A stretch of DNA of 64,000 bases from Acetobacter syzygii (lineage in GTDB: Bacteria; Pseudomonadota; Alphaproteobacteria; Acetobacterales; Acetobacteraceae), in NCBI RefSeq assembly GCF_000964225.1, contig NZ_BAMZ01000024.1:1-64000 (forward strand), written 5' to 3'. Under the pieces are notes generated by a model. The model did no database searches and was not told the DNA's origin. It worked only from the letters and a program-made list of their open reading frames with translations. Position numbers and translations under genes: made by a program. How positions within the stretch are numbered: the first letter of the stretch is position 1; each line of letters begins with the position of its first letter. Of the stretch, positions 1-9,280 are shown one piece after another.

Positions 1-31
1 GCAGTGTCCTAGGCCTCTAGACGAACGGGAC
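1..31 (-). tRNA. tRNA-Glu, 5' part only (cut by the window edge)
   Basis: Read on the minus strand from position 31, the sequence starts GTCCCGTTCGTCTAGAGGCC and runs into the first strand of the anticodon stem. This matches the acceptor and D arms of bacterial tRNA-Glu almost base for base. The anticodon and 3' half lie outside the window, so the Glu identity rests on the conserved D-arm and acceptor pattern. The 136 bases between this tRNA and the next gene hold nothing I can name apart from the room for its promoter. Confidence 0.85.
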
Positions 32-167
32 AAGAGGCGTTGTTGAGGTGGTGTTTAGAGGGGAAATTAAGCACCGTCAAGCAGCTAAATCTAAATTATC
101 AATTTTTTTGGTAATCATCTTCTTAGCCTGTGTACCTGCGTAGTTGGTGGCATCTGCCATCAGCCGT

Positions 168-608
168 TTATAGTCCAAGCAGGGTGAGTTCTTTTTGCAA
201 GGATGGCGGAAGTTGGTCATGTCCCTGGCTTCCGGTCAAATCGGGTGGTGCATCTGCCGGGCGGAGGTAGCGCCAGCCTTGAAAAGGGCGCAGTGCACGC
301 GCTTCCACCCGGATGATTTTGGGGTCAATAAAGAGCAGAGTACCCTGTGTTCCATCGGGCCGGGCTTCAGGTAAAATGTCCACCAACTGCTGGCGGCATA
401 GAATAAGCCCGGCAATCACCCGGTAAAGAGACCCCCCCTGTAACAGCATATCAGCCTGTTTGGGAAAAGCGCGTGTATGCACGATGGGGAGCATTCGGCC
501 ACTTTTGGGGTGCAGGCGCAGGGTTGTTGGCAGTTTCTGGCGTTCAGCCAGCTCCTCCAGCGAAGTAACGCCAACAACAAGCTTGATCAGGTTTATCATG
601 TCAGTCAC
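168..608 (-). CDS. DUF1489 family protein
   Basis: A 146-residue soluble protein of unknown function that fits the alphaproteobacterial DUF1489 family: it opens with a short helix (MINLIKLVVGV), followed by a conserved stretch around TRAFPKQADMLLQGGSLYRV and a tryptophan-rich end (RPFQGWRYL). The frame opens with GTG at 608; an in-frame ATG three codons later (599) is an equally possible start, and neither has a strong ribosome binding site. There is no signal peptide or membrane segment. It lies 35 bp downstream of hemW on the same strand and may share its transcript. The family is assigned from overall appearance and size; no biochemical role is known to me. Confidence 0.8.
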   Translation of the reverse strand: MTDMINLIKLVVGVTSLEELAERQKLPTTLRLHPKSGRMLPIVHTRAFPKQADMLLQGGSLYRVIAGLILCRQQLVDILPEARPDGTQGTLLFIDPKIIRVEARALRPFQGWRYLRPADAPPDLTGSQGHDQLPPSLQKELTLLGL

Positions 609-643
609 ATGGGGGTGGCGGAAAGAAGAGGCAAGTCGCTGCG

Positions 644-1798
644 TTAGAGAACCAGAGCAGCCAGCAGGGCCTCCAGCCTCAGGCGGCCCTCTGCCGTAGC
701 GCGGAGGGTGTCTGTGGTGCGGGTTAGGTAGCCTTCGTCCAGAGCTTGCGCCAGAACGTTCTGGTCCACGGCATTGTCCAGTGGCAGCCCTGTGCGGGTG
801 TAAAAGCGGTGCAGGTTTATGCCTTCCTGCACACGTAGGCCCATTAACAGCATTTCCTGCGCGCGTTCGTGGGGTGCCAGTTCTTCAGCCGATGTTTGGC
901 CTGTTCCGGTTTTTTCCACACGTTCTGCCCATGGTTCAGGGGCACGGTGGCGGCGGGTGGCGGTTAACGTGTTGCCCAAACTCAGGCGTCCATGTGCACC
1001 GGGGCCAATGCCCAGATAATCCGCATACCGCCAGTAGGTCAGGTTATGTTGGCTCTCGCTGCCTGGGCGAGCGTAATTGGAAACCTCATAGGCGTTCATG
1101 CCATGGGCTTGTGTGAGTTCTGCTGTGGTATCGTACAGAGCCGCCGCTGTATCGTTATCGGGTAAGGTAAAAGATCCCTTGCGATATAAGGCTTCAAACC
1201 GTGTTCCCGGCTCAATCGTAAGTTGATAGAGCGAGAGGTGGTCATCTGCGAGTTGCAGGGCGGTGGTGAGTTCTTCCCGCCATGCGGTTATGGTCTGCTC
1301 CGGGCGGGCATAGATCAGGTCAAATGTCAGGCGGGGGAACAGGCTTCGGGCTGTTTCCAGCGCTGTGCGGGCCTGTGCGGCAGAATGTTCGCGCCCAAGG
1401 AACGAGAGCGCGCGGTCATTGAGGGCCTGAATGCCAAGGGAAACCCGGTTTACGCCAGCCTGCCGGAACTGGTGGAGCCGTTCTGCTTCCACGCTGGTCG
1501 GGTTGGCCTCCAGCGTGATCTCCAGATTGGGTGCGGGGTCAAATAGGGTCGTGGCATCTTCTATCAGGGCGGCCACGGTTTCAGGAGCCATAAGCGAGGG
1601 TGTACCACCACCAAAAAAGATGGAGGTCAGCTTTCTGCGGCCAAGGCGCGCGGCATCATGTGCCAGTTCGGCCCGGAGTGCCTTTGCAAACCGGGCCTGT
1701 GGAATGCTGTCCCGCACGTGTGAATTAAAATCACAGTAGGGGCACTTGGCCAGACAGAATGGCCAGTGGATGTAAAGGGCAAGAGGTTCGTTCTGCAC
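644..1798 (-). CDS. hemW: Radical SAM heme chaperone HemW
   Basis: A 384-residue radical SAM protein. The [4Fe-4S] motif CxxxCxxC is at residues 15, 19 and 22 (FCLAKCPYCDF), preceded by YIHWPF, and the SAM-binding GGGTPS lies near residue 65. Phenylalanine follows where true coproporphyrinogen dehydrogenase HemN has a fourth cysteine. That marks HemW, which is thought to deliver heme to haem proteins such as respiratory enzymes, rather than HemN. The start is GTG at 1798, 4 bp after the kup stop, so the two are probably translated from one message. In many alphaproteobacteria hemW follows rdgB; here kup takes that place. Older annotations may call it an oxygen-independent coproporphyrinogen III oxidase. 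Confidence 0.92.
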   Translation of the reverse strand: MQNEPLALYIHWPFCLAKCPYCDFNSHVRDSIPQARFAKALRAELAHDAARLGRRKLTSIFFGGGTPSLMAPETVAALIEDATTLFDPAPNLEITLEANPTSVEAERLHQFRQAGVNRVSLGIQALNDRALSFLGREHSAAQARTALETARSLFPRLTFDLIYARPEQTITAWREELTTALQLADDHLSLYQLTIEPGTRFEALYRKGSFTLPDNDTAAALYDTTAELTQAHGMNAYEVSNYARPGSESQHNLTYWRYADYLGIGPGAHGRLSLGNTLTATRRHRAPEPWAERVEKTGTGQTSAEELAPHERAQEMLLMGLRVQEGINLHRFYTRTGLPLDNAVDQNVLAQALDEGYLTRTTDTLRATAEGRLRLEALLAALVL

Positions 1799-1802
1799 GC
1801 GC

Positions 1803-3794
1803 TCAGATCGCGACCTTCACGCCCAGTTCTACCACGCGGTCAGGCGGAATGCGGAAAAACTCCATGCTTGAGGTCGAGTTGCGGAGCATGAACAGGAAGA
1901 TGGACATGCGCCACCGCGACATACGCGGCACAGAGGAGCGTGTGACCAGTTCGCGCGATGTGAAATACGAGGCCTGAAGAGCATCAAAATCCACACCATT
2001 GGCTTTGAGTTCTTCCAGTGCCCGCGGAATGTTGGGCATTTCCATAAAGCCATAGCGCAGAATAACGCGGTACACATCCGGGGCCAGTTCTTCCACCGTT
2101 ACGCGGTGCCCGCGTTCGGCTTCCGGCTGGTCAAGGTTCTGCACGGTTACAAACAGAACATGGTCGTGCAGGATCTTGTTGTGGCGCATGTTATGCAACA
2201 GGCAGGGCGGCACAAAGTCTGGTGTGCTGGTCATAAATACGGCCATGCCCGGTACGCGCACAATGGTGCGGGACTGGGGCAGGCGTGCAATAAACGACCC
2301 CATGGGCAGGCTGTCCTGCCGCTGACGGGCAATAATAAGGCCACGCCCCTTTTTCCATGTTGTCATCATCAGGGTCAGCACGCAGCCAAGCATGACGGGA
2401 ACCCAGCCCCCATCGGGGATCTTGAGGGCATTGGCGGTAAAGAAGGTGCCGTCCAGTAGCAAAAAGCCACCAAATACCAGCCCCACCTGCCAGGCAGGCC
2501 AGTTAAAGTGCTTGCGAAAGACTGCAATGGCCAGCACGGAAGTGCAGATAAACGTGCCTGTAACCGCAATGCCGTAAGCGGAGGCCAGAGCATCCGAACT
2601 ACGGAAGGCCAGCACCAGCAGCACTGCCCCCACAGCCAGAAAACGGTTGAAGTCAGGCAGGTAGATCTGGCCTTCTTCTTCCGCATTGGTGTGGGTAATG
2701 CGCAGCCGTGGCATATAGCCAAGCTGAATAAGCTGGCGGCAGAGCGAAAACCCGCCCGAAATGCCAGCCTGACTGGCAATAACCGTTGCCAGAGTGGAGA
2801 GCAGGACCATAGGACCCTGCATCCAGTTCGGGCAAAGCAGGAAGAACGGGTTGGCCAGTGCCTTTGGGTCGGCAATAACCAGTGCGGCCTGCCCAAAGTA
2901 GTTGAGCACAAGCATTGGCAGTACAAAAAAGAGCCACGCATAGCGGATGGGTGCGCGGCCAAAGTGCCCCATGTCGGCATACAGGGCCTCGGCCCCGGTT
3001 ACGCACAGCACAACTGCCCCCAGCGCAAGGAAGGAGAGTTTACCGTGGTAAAAGACGAACTCCAGCGCATAGGTAGGGGATAACGCCAGCATAATGGTGG
3101 GGTGGTGCAGAATCTGGAGCAGCCCCAGCACCCCTAGCGTGCCAAACCAGAGCAGCATGATCGGCCCGAATATGGTGCCAACGCGGCCTGTGCCCACCCA
3201 TTGCACACTAAACAGGCTGATAATGACCAGTATGGCAACTGGAATAACCACCTCGTGCGCTGCGGGGATACTGACTTCCACCCCCTCAATGGCAGATAGA
3301 ACGGAAATGGCAGGGGTAATAATACCATCCCCAAAAAACAGACAGGTGCCAATAATCCCGACCATACCCAGGACCAGTCGCGTTCGCGCGCTGGTTGTTA
3401 CGCGCTGGGCGAGGGACATGATCGCCAGAATACCGCCTTCGCCATTATGGTCTGCCCGCATGATGAGCAGTACATATTTAACGGTAACGATCAGAATAAG
3501 GGTCCAGAAGATAAGGCTGGCAACGCCCATGATCTCCCATGGTGCAACCTTGTGGTGGTCGGAAATGACTTCCACCGTGGACCGGAACGCATAAAGCGGG
3601 CTTGTGCCAATATCACCGTACACAACGCCCAACACACTCAACAGAGCGGCAAAGCCAACAGGAGCCATGGCATGTTGCGGCTGATCCGCGTCGAATTCAG
3701 CAATCCGGCGTGGTTCTGGTGCTCCGTTTGTCTGTTGCGGTCCACCCGGAGCTGGGGCGGAGCCGGTAGGCTTTGTACTGTCGGTGTCTGTCAT
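1803..3794 (-). CDS. kup: Low-affinity potassium transporter Kup
   Basis: A 663-residue K+:H+ symporter of the KUP/HAK/KT family in the inner membrane. An N-terminal hydrophilic tail of about 45 residues is followed by the hallmark GDIGTSPLY (from residue 60) and about twelve hydrophobic segments to roughly residue 480. A soluble C-terminal domain ends the protein. It is somewhat longer than E. coli Kup (622), mostly because of the Pro/Gly-rich N-terminal tail. The ATG at 3794 begins a well-formed family N-terminus. It is first in a probable kup-hemW-DUF1489 transcript, with 122 bp upstream for a promoter. No c-di-AMP riboswitch is visible there. Confidence 0.95.
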   Translation of the reverse strand: MTDTDSTKPTGSAPAPGGPQQTNGAPEPRRIAEFDADQPQHAMAPVGFAALLSVLGVVYGDIGTSPLYAFRSTVEVISDHHKVAPWEIMGVASLIFWTLILIVTVKYVLLIMRADHNGEGGILAIMSLAQRVTTSARTRLVLGMVGIIGTCLFFGDGIITPAISVLSAIEGVEVSIPAAHEVVIPVAILVIISLFSVQWVGTGRVGTIFGPIMLLWFGTLGVLGLLQILHHPTIMLALSPTYALEFVFYHGKLSFLALGAVVLCVTGAEALYADMGHFGRAPIRYAWLFFVLPMLVLNYFGQAALVIADPKALANPFFLLCPNWMQGPMVLLSTLATVIASQAGISGGFSLCRQLIQLGYMPRLRITHTNAEEEGQIYLPDFNRFLAVGAVLLVLAFRSSDALASAYGIAVTGTFICTSVLAIAVFRKHFNWPAWQVGLVFGGFLLLDGTFFTANALKIPDGGWVPVMLGCVLTLMMTTWKKGRGLIIARQRQDSLPMGSFIARLPQSRTIVRVPGMAVFMTSTPDFVPPCLLHNMRHNKILHDHVLFVTVQNLDQPEAERGHRVTVEELAPDVYRVILRYGFMEMPNIPRALEELKANGVDFDALQASYFTSRELVTRSSVPRMSRWRMSIFLFMLRNSTSSMEFFRIPPDRVVELGVKVAI

Positions 3795-3916
3795 GGCATT
3801 TCTGGCTCCGCGTCAGGGGCAGAAGAAGAAAAAAGAAATTCTAGGCTGCCCTGCATAAGGTGGGGAGAGTGCCAGAGGCAAGGGCATACCCGCTACCATT
3901 ATTAAGAATAGGCAGT

Positions 3917-4609
3917 TCAGGCTAGTGTTGGGCGGGGTCCAAATATTGCGCTGCCAACCCGTACCAGAGTGGCCCCCTGTGCAATGGCCTGCTCAAAATC
4001 GGCTGACATCCCCATGGAGAGCACAGGCAGGCCGTGGGTGTGCGCCATGCTACGCAGGAGCTGGAAATGGGGTACGGGGTCCTGCTGCGCGGGGGGAATG
4101 CACATAAGCCCGCGCAGCGATGCACCAAACCGTTGCACGCACAGGCGGATAAACCCATCGGCCTGCTCACGTGGTACGCCAAACTTCTGGGGTTCGTCAC
4201 CTGTATTGACCTCGACCAGCAGGTCGGGCAGCCGCCCTTCCGCATCGGCTGCTCTGGCAATGGCGTCCACCAGAGCGGGGCGGTCAAGGCTCTCAATCAT
4301 ATCCGCAATACGGACAGCCTCCCGCGCTTTATTGGTTTGCAGGCCACCAATCAGATGCAGCCGCAGGTTGGGGTGAGCTGCCCGCAGGTTGGGGAATTTG
4401 GTGGCGGCTTCCTGCACCCGGTTTTCGCCAAATACGCACTGGTGGGCCGCCAGAGCCTCCTGCACACTGTGCAGGGGATGGAATTTGGACACAGCCACAA
4501 GTGTGACCGACGCCGGGTCCCGCCCTGCGGCCTGCGCAGCAGCGGTCATACTGTTGCGCACGCTGGCAAGCCTTTGCGCAATGGTCGTGGAGGGGAAAGA
4601 CGTATCCAT
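3917..4609 (-). CDS. yggS: YggS/PLPBP family PLP-binding homeostasis protein
   Basis: A single-domain alanine-racemase-fold protein of 230 residues that binds pyridoxal phosphate without known enzyme activity and keeps free PLP and amino acid pools in balance. The Schiff-base lysine is in VAVSKFHP (about residue 42). Other family motifs are FGENRVQE, HLIGGLQTNK (usually HxIGxLQxNK) and the phosphate-binding end MGMSADFEQAI...VRVGSAIFG. I chose the ATG at 4609, which gives the family length; the frame stays open to a TTG at 4648 but this is a weaker start. Its own stop is 122 bp from the kup start on the same strand. Confidence 0.92.
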   Translation of the reverse strand: MDTSFPSTTIAQRLASVRNSMTAAAQAAGRDPASVTLVAVSKFHPLHSVQEALAAHQCVFGENRVQEAATKFPNLRAAHPNLRLHLIGGLQTNKAREAVRIADMIESLDRPALVDAIARAADAEGRLPDLLVEVNTGDEPQKFGVPREQADGFIRLCVQRFGASLRGLMCIPPAQQDPVPHFQLLRSMAHTHGLPVLSMGMSADFEQAIAQGATLVRVGSAIFGPRPTLA

Positions 4610-4672
4610 ATGGCCCCGGAGTTCCTTAAAAGACGGAGGCAGGGGCAAAGCCCTGCTGATGCTCCATACCTT

Positions 4673-5698
4673 TTAGGCGCTGGAAACGGCTAATACAATT
4701 TTGCCAATATGTTGACCGTCTTCCAGCGCCTTGTGCGCCTGTGCAGCCTGATCAAGGGGGAAAACCGCATGGATCAGGGGCCGTATGGCACCCTTATCGA
4801 GCAGGGGCCAGACATGTTCGTGCAGCTCACGTGCAATGCGGGCTTTGTTGCCGCTATCTCTGGGGCGCAGGCTGCTGCCTGTTACGATCAGGCGGCGGGT
4901 CATAATCCGGGCCAGATCAGCCTGTTCGGCTTTTGCGCCGCCTTGCAGGGCAATAATGATCAGCCTGCCATCCATGGCCAGAGATTTGAGGTTACGGTTA
5001 AAGTAAGCTCCGCCAATCATATCCAGAATAATGTTGACCCCCTTGTCGTGTGTCAGTTCCCGGATACGGGTCAAAAAATCTTCCGTGCGATAGTTAATGG
5101 CGGTTGCTCCCAGCTCTTCGCACAGGGCACATTTTTCCGGACTGCCAGCCGTGGCAAAAGCCTGTCCGCCAAAAGCCTTGACCAACTGGATGGCGGTTGT
5201 GCCAATACCGCTTGTGCCGCCATGAATGAGCACTCGCGCCCCCTGCGCCGGTGGGGTCGGCATGAACAGGTTGGACCAGACGGTAAAATAGGTCTCTGGC
5301 AGGGCGGCGGCCTGCTCGGCAGTAAAGCCTGTGGGCCACGGCAGGCATTGGCCTGCGGGTACAAGGCAATATTGGGCATAACCCCCACCATTGGTTAAGG
5401 CACAGACACGGCTGCCCTGTGCGGGCATGGGTGTGCCATCCTGTGGCAGACCACAGGCAACAACTTCCCCTGCTATTTCCAGCCCCAAACGGGGGCATGC
5501 GCCCGGTGGGGGGGGGTATAACCCCTTGCGTTGCATAAGGTCGGGCCGGTTAACCCCAGCAGCCATGACCCGTACCAGCACTTCCCCTCTGCCGGGTTGG
5601 GGAACCTGGAGTGTTTCAAGGTGCAGAACATCAGGCTCACCGGGGTCGGTAAAGCAGACAGCTTGCATGGAGGTAGGAACAACAGGTGTAACAGACAT
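4673..5698 (-). CDS. NAD(P)H quinone oxidoreductase, zinc-independent MDR family (PIG3-like)
   Basis: A 341-residue medium-chain dehydrogenase/reductase. The N-terminal GroES-like domain carries the quinone-oxidoreductase signature (VNRPDLMQRKG). The Rossmann fold holds the glycine-rich GGTSGIGTTAIQLVKAFG near residue 160. The cysteines and histidines that bind zinc in alcohol dehydrogenases are missing, so a zinc-free NAD(P)H:quinone or enone reductase of the PIG3/QOR class is expected. The cytosolic substrate is not known. It is the gene before yggS, 63 bp away on the same strand, and the two may be cotranscribed. Confidence 0.88.
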   Translation of the reverse strand: MSVTPVVPTSMQAVCFTDPGEPDVLHLETLQVPQPGRGEVLVRVMAAGVNRPDLMQRKGLYPPPPGACPRLGLEIAGEVVACGLPQDGTPMPAQGSRVCALTNGGGYAQYCLVPAGQCLPWPTGFTAEQAAALPETYFTVWSNLFMPTPPAQGARVLIHGGTSGIGTTAIQLVKAFGGQAFATAGSPEKCALCEELGATAINYRTEDFLTRIRELTHDKGVNIILDMIGGAYFNRNLKSLAMDGRLIIIALQGGAKAEQADLARIMTRRLIVTGSSLRPRDSGNKARIARELHEHVWPLLDKGAIRPLIHAVFPLDQAAQAHKALEDGQHIGKIVLAVSSA

Positions 5699-5819
5699 GG
5701 GACACCGCCAGTTCAGGCCAAAAACAGGTAGGCTGAATATGGCGTGTGGGACCGCAGGGTAAAAGGGCCAGTACGATCACGTCCGTGCTATGTTGTGCGG
5801 GGTGGAACGGTTGTGGTGG

Positions 5820-7589
5820 CTATTTGCCGTGTTTTTCCCCTGCCAGTTCGCGGCGGGTTCGTTCCAGTTCCTCGGCGTAGCGGCGCAGAACATAACGTTC
5901 GCTCAGAATGCCCAGAATACGGCCATCCTTGTCTGTTACAGCCAAGGCAGGGCGCGCTGTGCGTTCAAAGGCGGCTACAGCATGTCCGATCGAATAGTCG
6001 GGGGAGAGAACTTCTCCATCATTGTCTACAATGGCCGCAAGGGGCTGATCTGGCGCTATGGCAATGGATTGGATCAGATTACTTTCCAGTAGTCCGGCGT
6101 AATGGTTGTATCCATCGTGCAGAACAATGTAGCGGGGCATACGCCCTGCAAAGATTGTGCGGGCGTTGGCGACTGTTGTGCTGGCATCCAGCAGATCCAG
6201 CTGGGTACGCATCATACGGCCCACTGTCAGCGTGCGCATCCACCCGACATCCACGCCGGATCGAATGTTTTCTCCCCGCAGGTGGAAGCGCCATGTTGCA
6301 AAGGAATAACCAAAAATACGTTTGACCGTAAAGGAGGCCACCAGTGCGGTCAGGGCCACGGCTGCGGTCAGGTTGGCACTATGGGTTGTCTCGAGTGTGA
6401 GCAGGATCATGGTCAGTGGGCCACCAATAATGGCAGTCGCCAGTGCACACATGCCTGCAACGGTGCACAGGGTAAGGGAGATGTCCATAATGGGCGTGAC
6501 CACACTGGCAAAGGCCGCACCTGTGAGAACGCCCAGATAAAGTGATGCAAAAAACAATCCGCCACGGAACCCCGAACCGATGGACAGGGTGGAAGCCGCC
6601 GCTTTAAGTAACAAAAGCCCGATTGCCGCCCAGAACAAAGGCGGGTTCACCAGTCCGGCCCGCATGGCAATATGACCAGAGGACAGGACCGTGGGCGATA
6701 GAATGGCCAGCCCGCCAACCAGCAGCCCGCCAACCATCGGGCGGAGCCATACGGGTCTGATGCATGTGGCAAAAACCTGTTCCGCGTAGGCTGCGCTCTT
6801 CATCAGGGTAACGCCGATCAGAGCAGAGATACCCCCCAGCACGGCCAGAAGAGGATAGGCCAGTGGCGGCACATCCTGCGGAATGGTCATGGTAATGGCG
6901 GGCAGGGTTTCCCCGGTCAGGTGGACAACGGCCAAAGCACAGAGGGAAGCGCAGGCTACAGGGGCGAGTAACGGGAAGGCATAAGACCCAATAATCAGCT
7001 CAAAGGCGTAAAAAGCCCCGGCCAAGGGGGCGTCAAAGGCGGACCCGATGGCACCTGCCGCGCCACACCCCACCAGCAGGCGTACATCAGCCCGGTGCAT
7101 ACGCAGATTGCGGCCAATGCGCGAACCAAAAGCACTGCCAATCTGGCTGAACCCAGCCTCCAGCCCAAGGGAAATACCACAACCGTTGGACAGAATGGTC
7201 TGCCCCGTAACAATCAGGCTATCGCGGAGCGACATGCGGCCACCGTGCAGGGCATTGGCCTCAATCGGGTCAACCGGGCGGTGGCGGTTGTGGCGTTGCA
7301 GGGCATAATGCCACAGGCCCAGTAGCAGGCCGCCGGTAGCAGGTACGAGCAAGGCGCGCCATGGGGCTACATGCTCCAGCCCGGAAAGGCGTTTGTATCC
7401 CGGTGCCAGCATGTTGTGGGCCAGCAGAGTGGTAAAGGTAATAAGGCTTACGGCCAGCCCTGCCAGAATGCCGGTTATGGCGGCGAGGACAATAAGCCAT
7501 AGCGAGTCCGTGCGGACCAGAGCGCGCAATGCGGCCAGCCACCGGGACGGTGTTTTGTGAGTGCGCAGATGGTCCAGCAACGCTGTCAT
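5820..7589 (-). CDS. CLC-type anion channel/transporter with C-terminal CBS domain pair
   Basis: A 589-residue membrane protein of the CLC family. About ten hydrophobic segments occupy residues 30-430, and a tandem CBS module fills the C-terminus (residues ~450-580, with a typical ALAVTDKDGRILGILSERYVL). The FDAPLAGAFYAFE segment matches the family. The three anion-filter motifs are altered: GSGIP is not recognisable, GREGP reads GLEAG (the gating glutamate is kept, the proline is lost), and GxFxP reads GFRGG. It may therefore differ in ion selectivity or coupling from ClcA. The ATG is at 7589. The gene ends 121 bp before the quinone oxidoreductase. Confidence 0.85.
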   Translation of the reverse strand: MTALLDHLRTHKTPSRWLAALRALVRTDSLWLIVLAAITGILAGLAVSLITFTTLLAHNMLAPGYKRLSGLEHVAPWRALLVPATGGLLLGLWHYALQRHNRHRPVDPIEANALHGGRMSLRDSLIVTGQTILSNGCGISLGLEAGFSQIGSAFGSRIGRNLRMHRADVRLLVGCGAAGAIGSAFDAPLAGAFYAFELIIGSYAFPLLAPVACASLCALAVVHLTGETLPAITMTIPQDVPPLAYPLLAVLGGISALIGVTLMKSAAYAEQVFATCIRPVWLRPMVGGLLVGGLAILSPTVLSSGHIAMRAGLVNPPLFWAAIGLLLLKAAASTLSIGSGFRGGLFFASLYLGVLTGAAFASVVTPIMDISLTLCTVAGMCALATAIIGGPLTMILLTLETTHSANLTAAVALTALVASFTVKRIFGYSFATWRFHLRGENIRSGVDVGWMRTLTVGRMMRTQLDLLDASTTVANARTIFAGRMPRYIVLHDGYNHYAGLLESNLIQSIAIAPDQPLAAIVDNDGEVLSPDYSIGHAVAAFERTARPALAVTDKDGRILGILSERYVLRRYAEELERTRRELAGEKHGK

Positions 7590-7681
7590 GGTTTACGGCA
7601 TAACAGCATTGGAGGCAGGGCGTCCAATAAGATGCATGACGGTCATGTTTATTCTGTGGAGCCCTGCTGCCGGGCAAGGGC

Positions 7682-8716
7682 TTAGGGAGCGGGGGGCTGT
7701 GCTGCCAGAATACGCGCAATATCATCATCACTCAGATGATGACGGAAGAAGATGTTATAAAAATTGCGCACGGCTATTTGCATATCCAAATCTGCAAACA
7801 GGGCCGGATGGAGTTTTTTTGCTGCCCACTGGAGCTGTAGCAGTTCCTCGCAGCCATAGCGGTCCCATGCAAAAACCCCTTTGGGGTTGGTCCACCATTT
7901 TTGCTGCTTGAACGCATTCAGGGTGCGTAAGGGGGAAGACTCCGGCAGGTCCCCGGCCGAAGCATCCACAATCACTACATCGGGGTTCCAGACTGCAATC
8001 TGTTCAAAGCTGACTGGCCTGTGGTTGCCAGCAACAGTTGCTGCGTTGGTGCCACCCGCGGCCTGAATCCACGCATCGATCAGGGTTTTGCTGCCATCAA
8101 TCTGGAGGGGGGATAAGCGGGCAATATGGAGCACCCGCGGGCGTTCTGAAGGATGGAGCTGGGCCGTGCGGAACTTGAGCAGCTCCAGAACACGCTCCAT
8201 TTCCTGCCGGTAGCGTTTGGCCGTGTTGTGGGCTTCCGTTGTGCCAATGGCTTCGGCACTCATGTCCAGCGAGGTCAGCATGTCCGGCATGGTCATGTAT
8301 TCGGCCGCAAGGGCATTGATGCCTGATCGGCGGAGTTCTTCTGCCTTGCTCGCAGTGGGGACAAACACAAGCCCGATCCTGTTGGCAAGCAGGTATTCGG
8401 CACTGGCCGTATCGGGTTTGATACCGATATGAGCCGTGTACAGAATGGGTGCAATTTTAAAAAGCCAAGGATTATCCGCAGGATTTTCTGCTGTAATGCG
8501 AATACGGGGGGCCGCCCCCAGCATGACACTTATCTCGTTATGGGCGAACCATAAATCCGCAATGGGGGCTGCCGAATTCTTGATCTCAACAGTGGCACCA
8601 CTCATATCAGTCACAAGGCGCGCATGGGCTGGCCATGAAGTGCCGAGCACAAGGCTTGCTGCCAGTGCGGCAACACAACGTAACAGGCCAGCATGTTGAG
8701 AGCGGGGGAAGGTCAT
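7682..8716 (-). CDS. Periplasmic substrate-binding protein, iron-siderophore/B12 type (PF01497-like)
   Basis: A 344-residue exported protein with a signal peptide of about 32 residues (basic start, hydrophobic AALAASLVLG, cut after PAHA). The mature part resembles helical-backbone metal receptors of ABC importers for iron complexes, haem or cobalamin: a first strand DMSGATVEI, a middle helix region (residues ~170-200) and a C-terminal lobe with WNPDVVIVDAS. No lipobox is present. No permease or ATPase gene adjoins it, so it is an orphan; its partner must be elsewhere or it is shared. It is transcribed from its own upstream region and ends 92 bp before the CLC gene. The ligand cannot be told from the sequence. 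Confidence 0.8.
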   Translation of the reverse strand: MTFPRSQHAGLLRCVAALAASLVLGTSWPAHARLVTDMSGATVEIKNSAAPIADLWFAHNEISVMLGAAPRIRITAENPADNPWLFKIAPILYTAHIGIKPDTASAEYLLANRIGLVFVPTASKAEELRRSGINALAAEYMTMPDMLTSLDMSAEAIGTTEAHNTAKRYRQEMERVLELLKFRTAQLHPSERPRVLHIARLSPLQIDGSKTLIDAWIQAAGGTNAATVAGNHRPVSFEQIAVWNPDVVIVDASAGDLPESSPLRTLNAFKQQKWWTNPKGVFAWDRYGCEELLQLQWAAKKLHPALFADLDMQIAVRNFYNIFFRHHLSDDDIARILAAQPPAP

Positions 8717-8813
8717 GCGTTTATCCTAATTTTATATACATTAAAATACGGACAGGGGCCTTGCAAGTCGCATTGGCGGGCATGGTCGGGTAACAGGCAG
8801 GAGCCTGCTGCCA

Positions 8814-9044
8814 GTGTGGGGGGGGCAGAACGTGCGTAAACATAGTGTTATGGTTGGGGACAGGGTTTTGTACCATGCTGCGCAGTTATCGCACGCTCAG
8901 CGCTTTGCCCAGGCCCGGCAGGCGGAGGGCATAGCCGCTTATGTTGTGCCAGATCAAACACCTGCACCTGCGCGGAAGGTGCGCATGAATCCGTTAACAG
9001 GAAAACCGTACAAAAAGCCCCAGACCGGGCAAAAGGCGCGTTAG
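8814..9044 (+). CDS. Small basic protein of unknown function
   Basis: A 76-codon frame starting with GTG at 8814 (AGGAG lies about 10 bases upstream), with a second GTG at 8832. The product is hydrophilic and basic at the end (RMNPLTGKPYKKPQTGQKAR). It has no signal peptide, membrane segment or known motif. It is convergent with the small minus-strand gene that follows, and the two overlap by 4 bp at their stops. The compact fit and possible ribosome binding site argue for a real gene, but the length alone does not prove it. Confidence 0.45.
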   Translation: MWGGQNVRKHSVMVGDRVLYHAAQLSHAQRFAQARQAEGIAAYVVPDQTPAPARKVRMNPLTGKPYKKPQTGQKAR

Positions 9045-9268
9045 ACCGTAACGGTACGGTTACGTCGCCAGCTATCTTCCAGCGCATCGGCCGGATCGGT
9101 GTGTGGGGCGCTCCATGTGCCCTCCTGACCGGGGGCATGGGTGAGTGCGCGCCATGTGGCATCCCCCGCTACCCGCTCTATAACAACATGCCATGATGGA
9201 GGAATACGGCCTAGCAGGCGCTCCATTTTTTGGCCGGATGTAAGCGGTTTGGCGTAGTTATGCCCCAT
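9041..9268 (-). CDS. Small protein of unknown function at the end of the pentose-phosphate operon
   Basis: A 75-residue protein beginning MGHNYAKPL, 12 bp after the gntK stop on the same strand, so probably the last gene of the pentose-phosphate transcript. It is hydrophilic and tryptophan-rich (four Trp) with no signal peptide, transmembrane segment, metal motif or family I recognise. Its position suggests coexpression with gluconate and pentose-phosphate enzymes, but no function can be inferred. Confidence 0.55.
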   Translation of the reverse strand: MGHNYAKPLTSGQKMERLLGRIPPSWHVVIERVAGDATWRALTHAPGQEGTWSAPHTDPADALEDSWRRNRTVTV

Positions 9269-9280
9269 GTTGCTGGTCTT

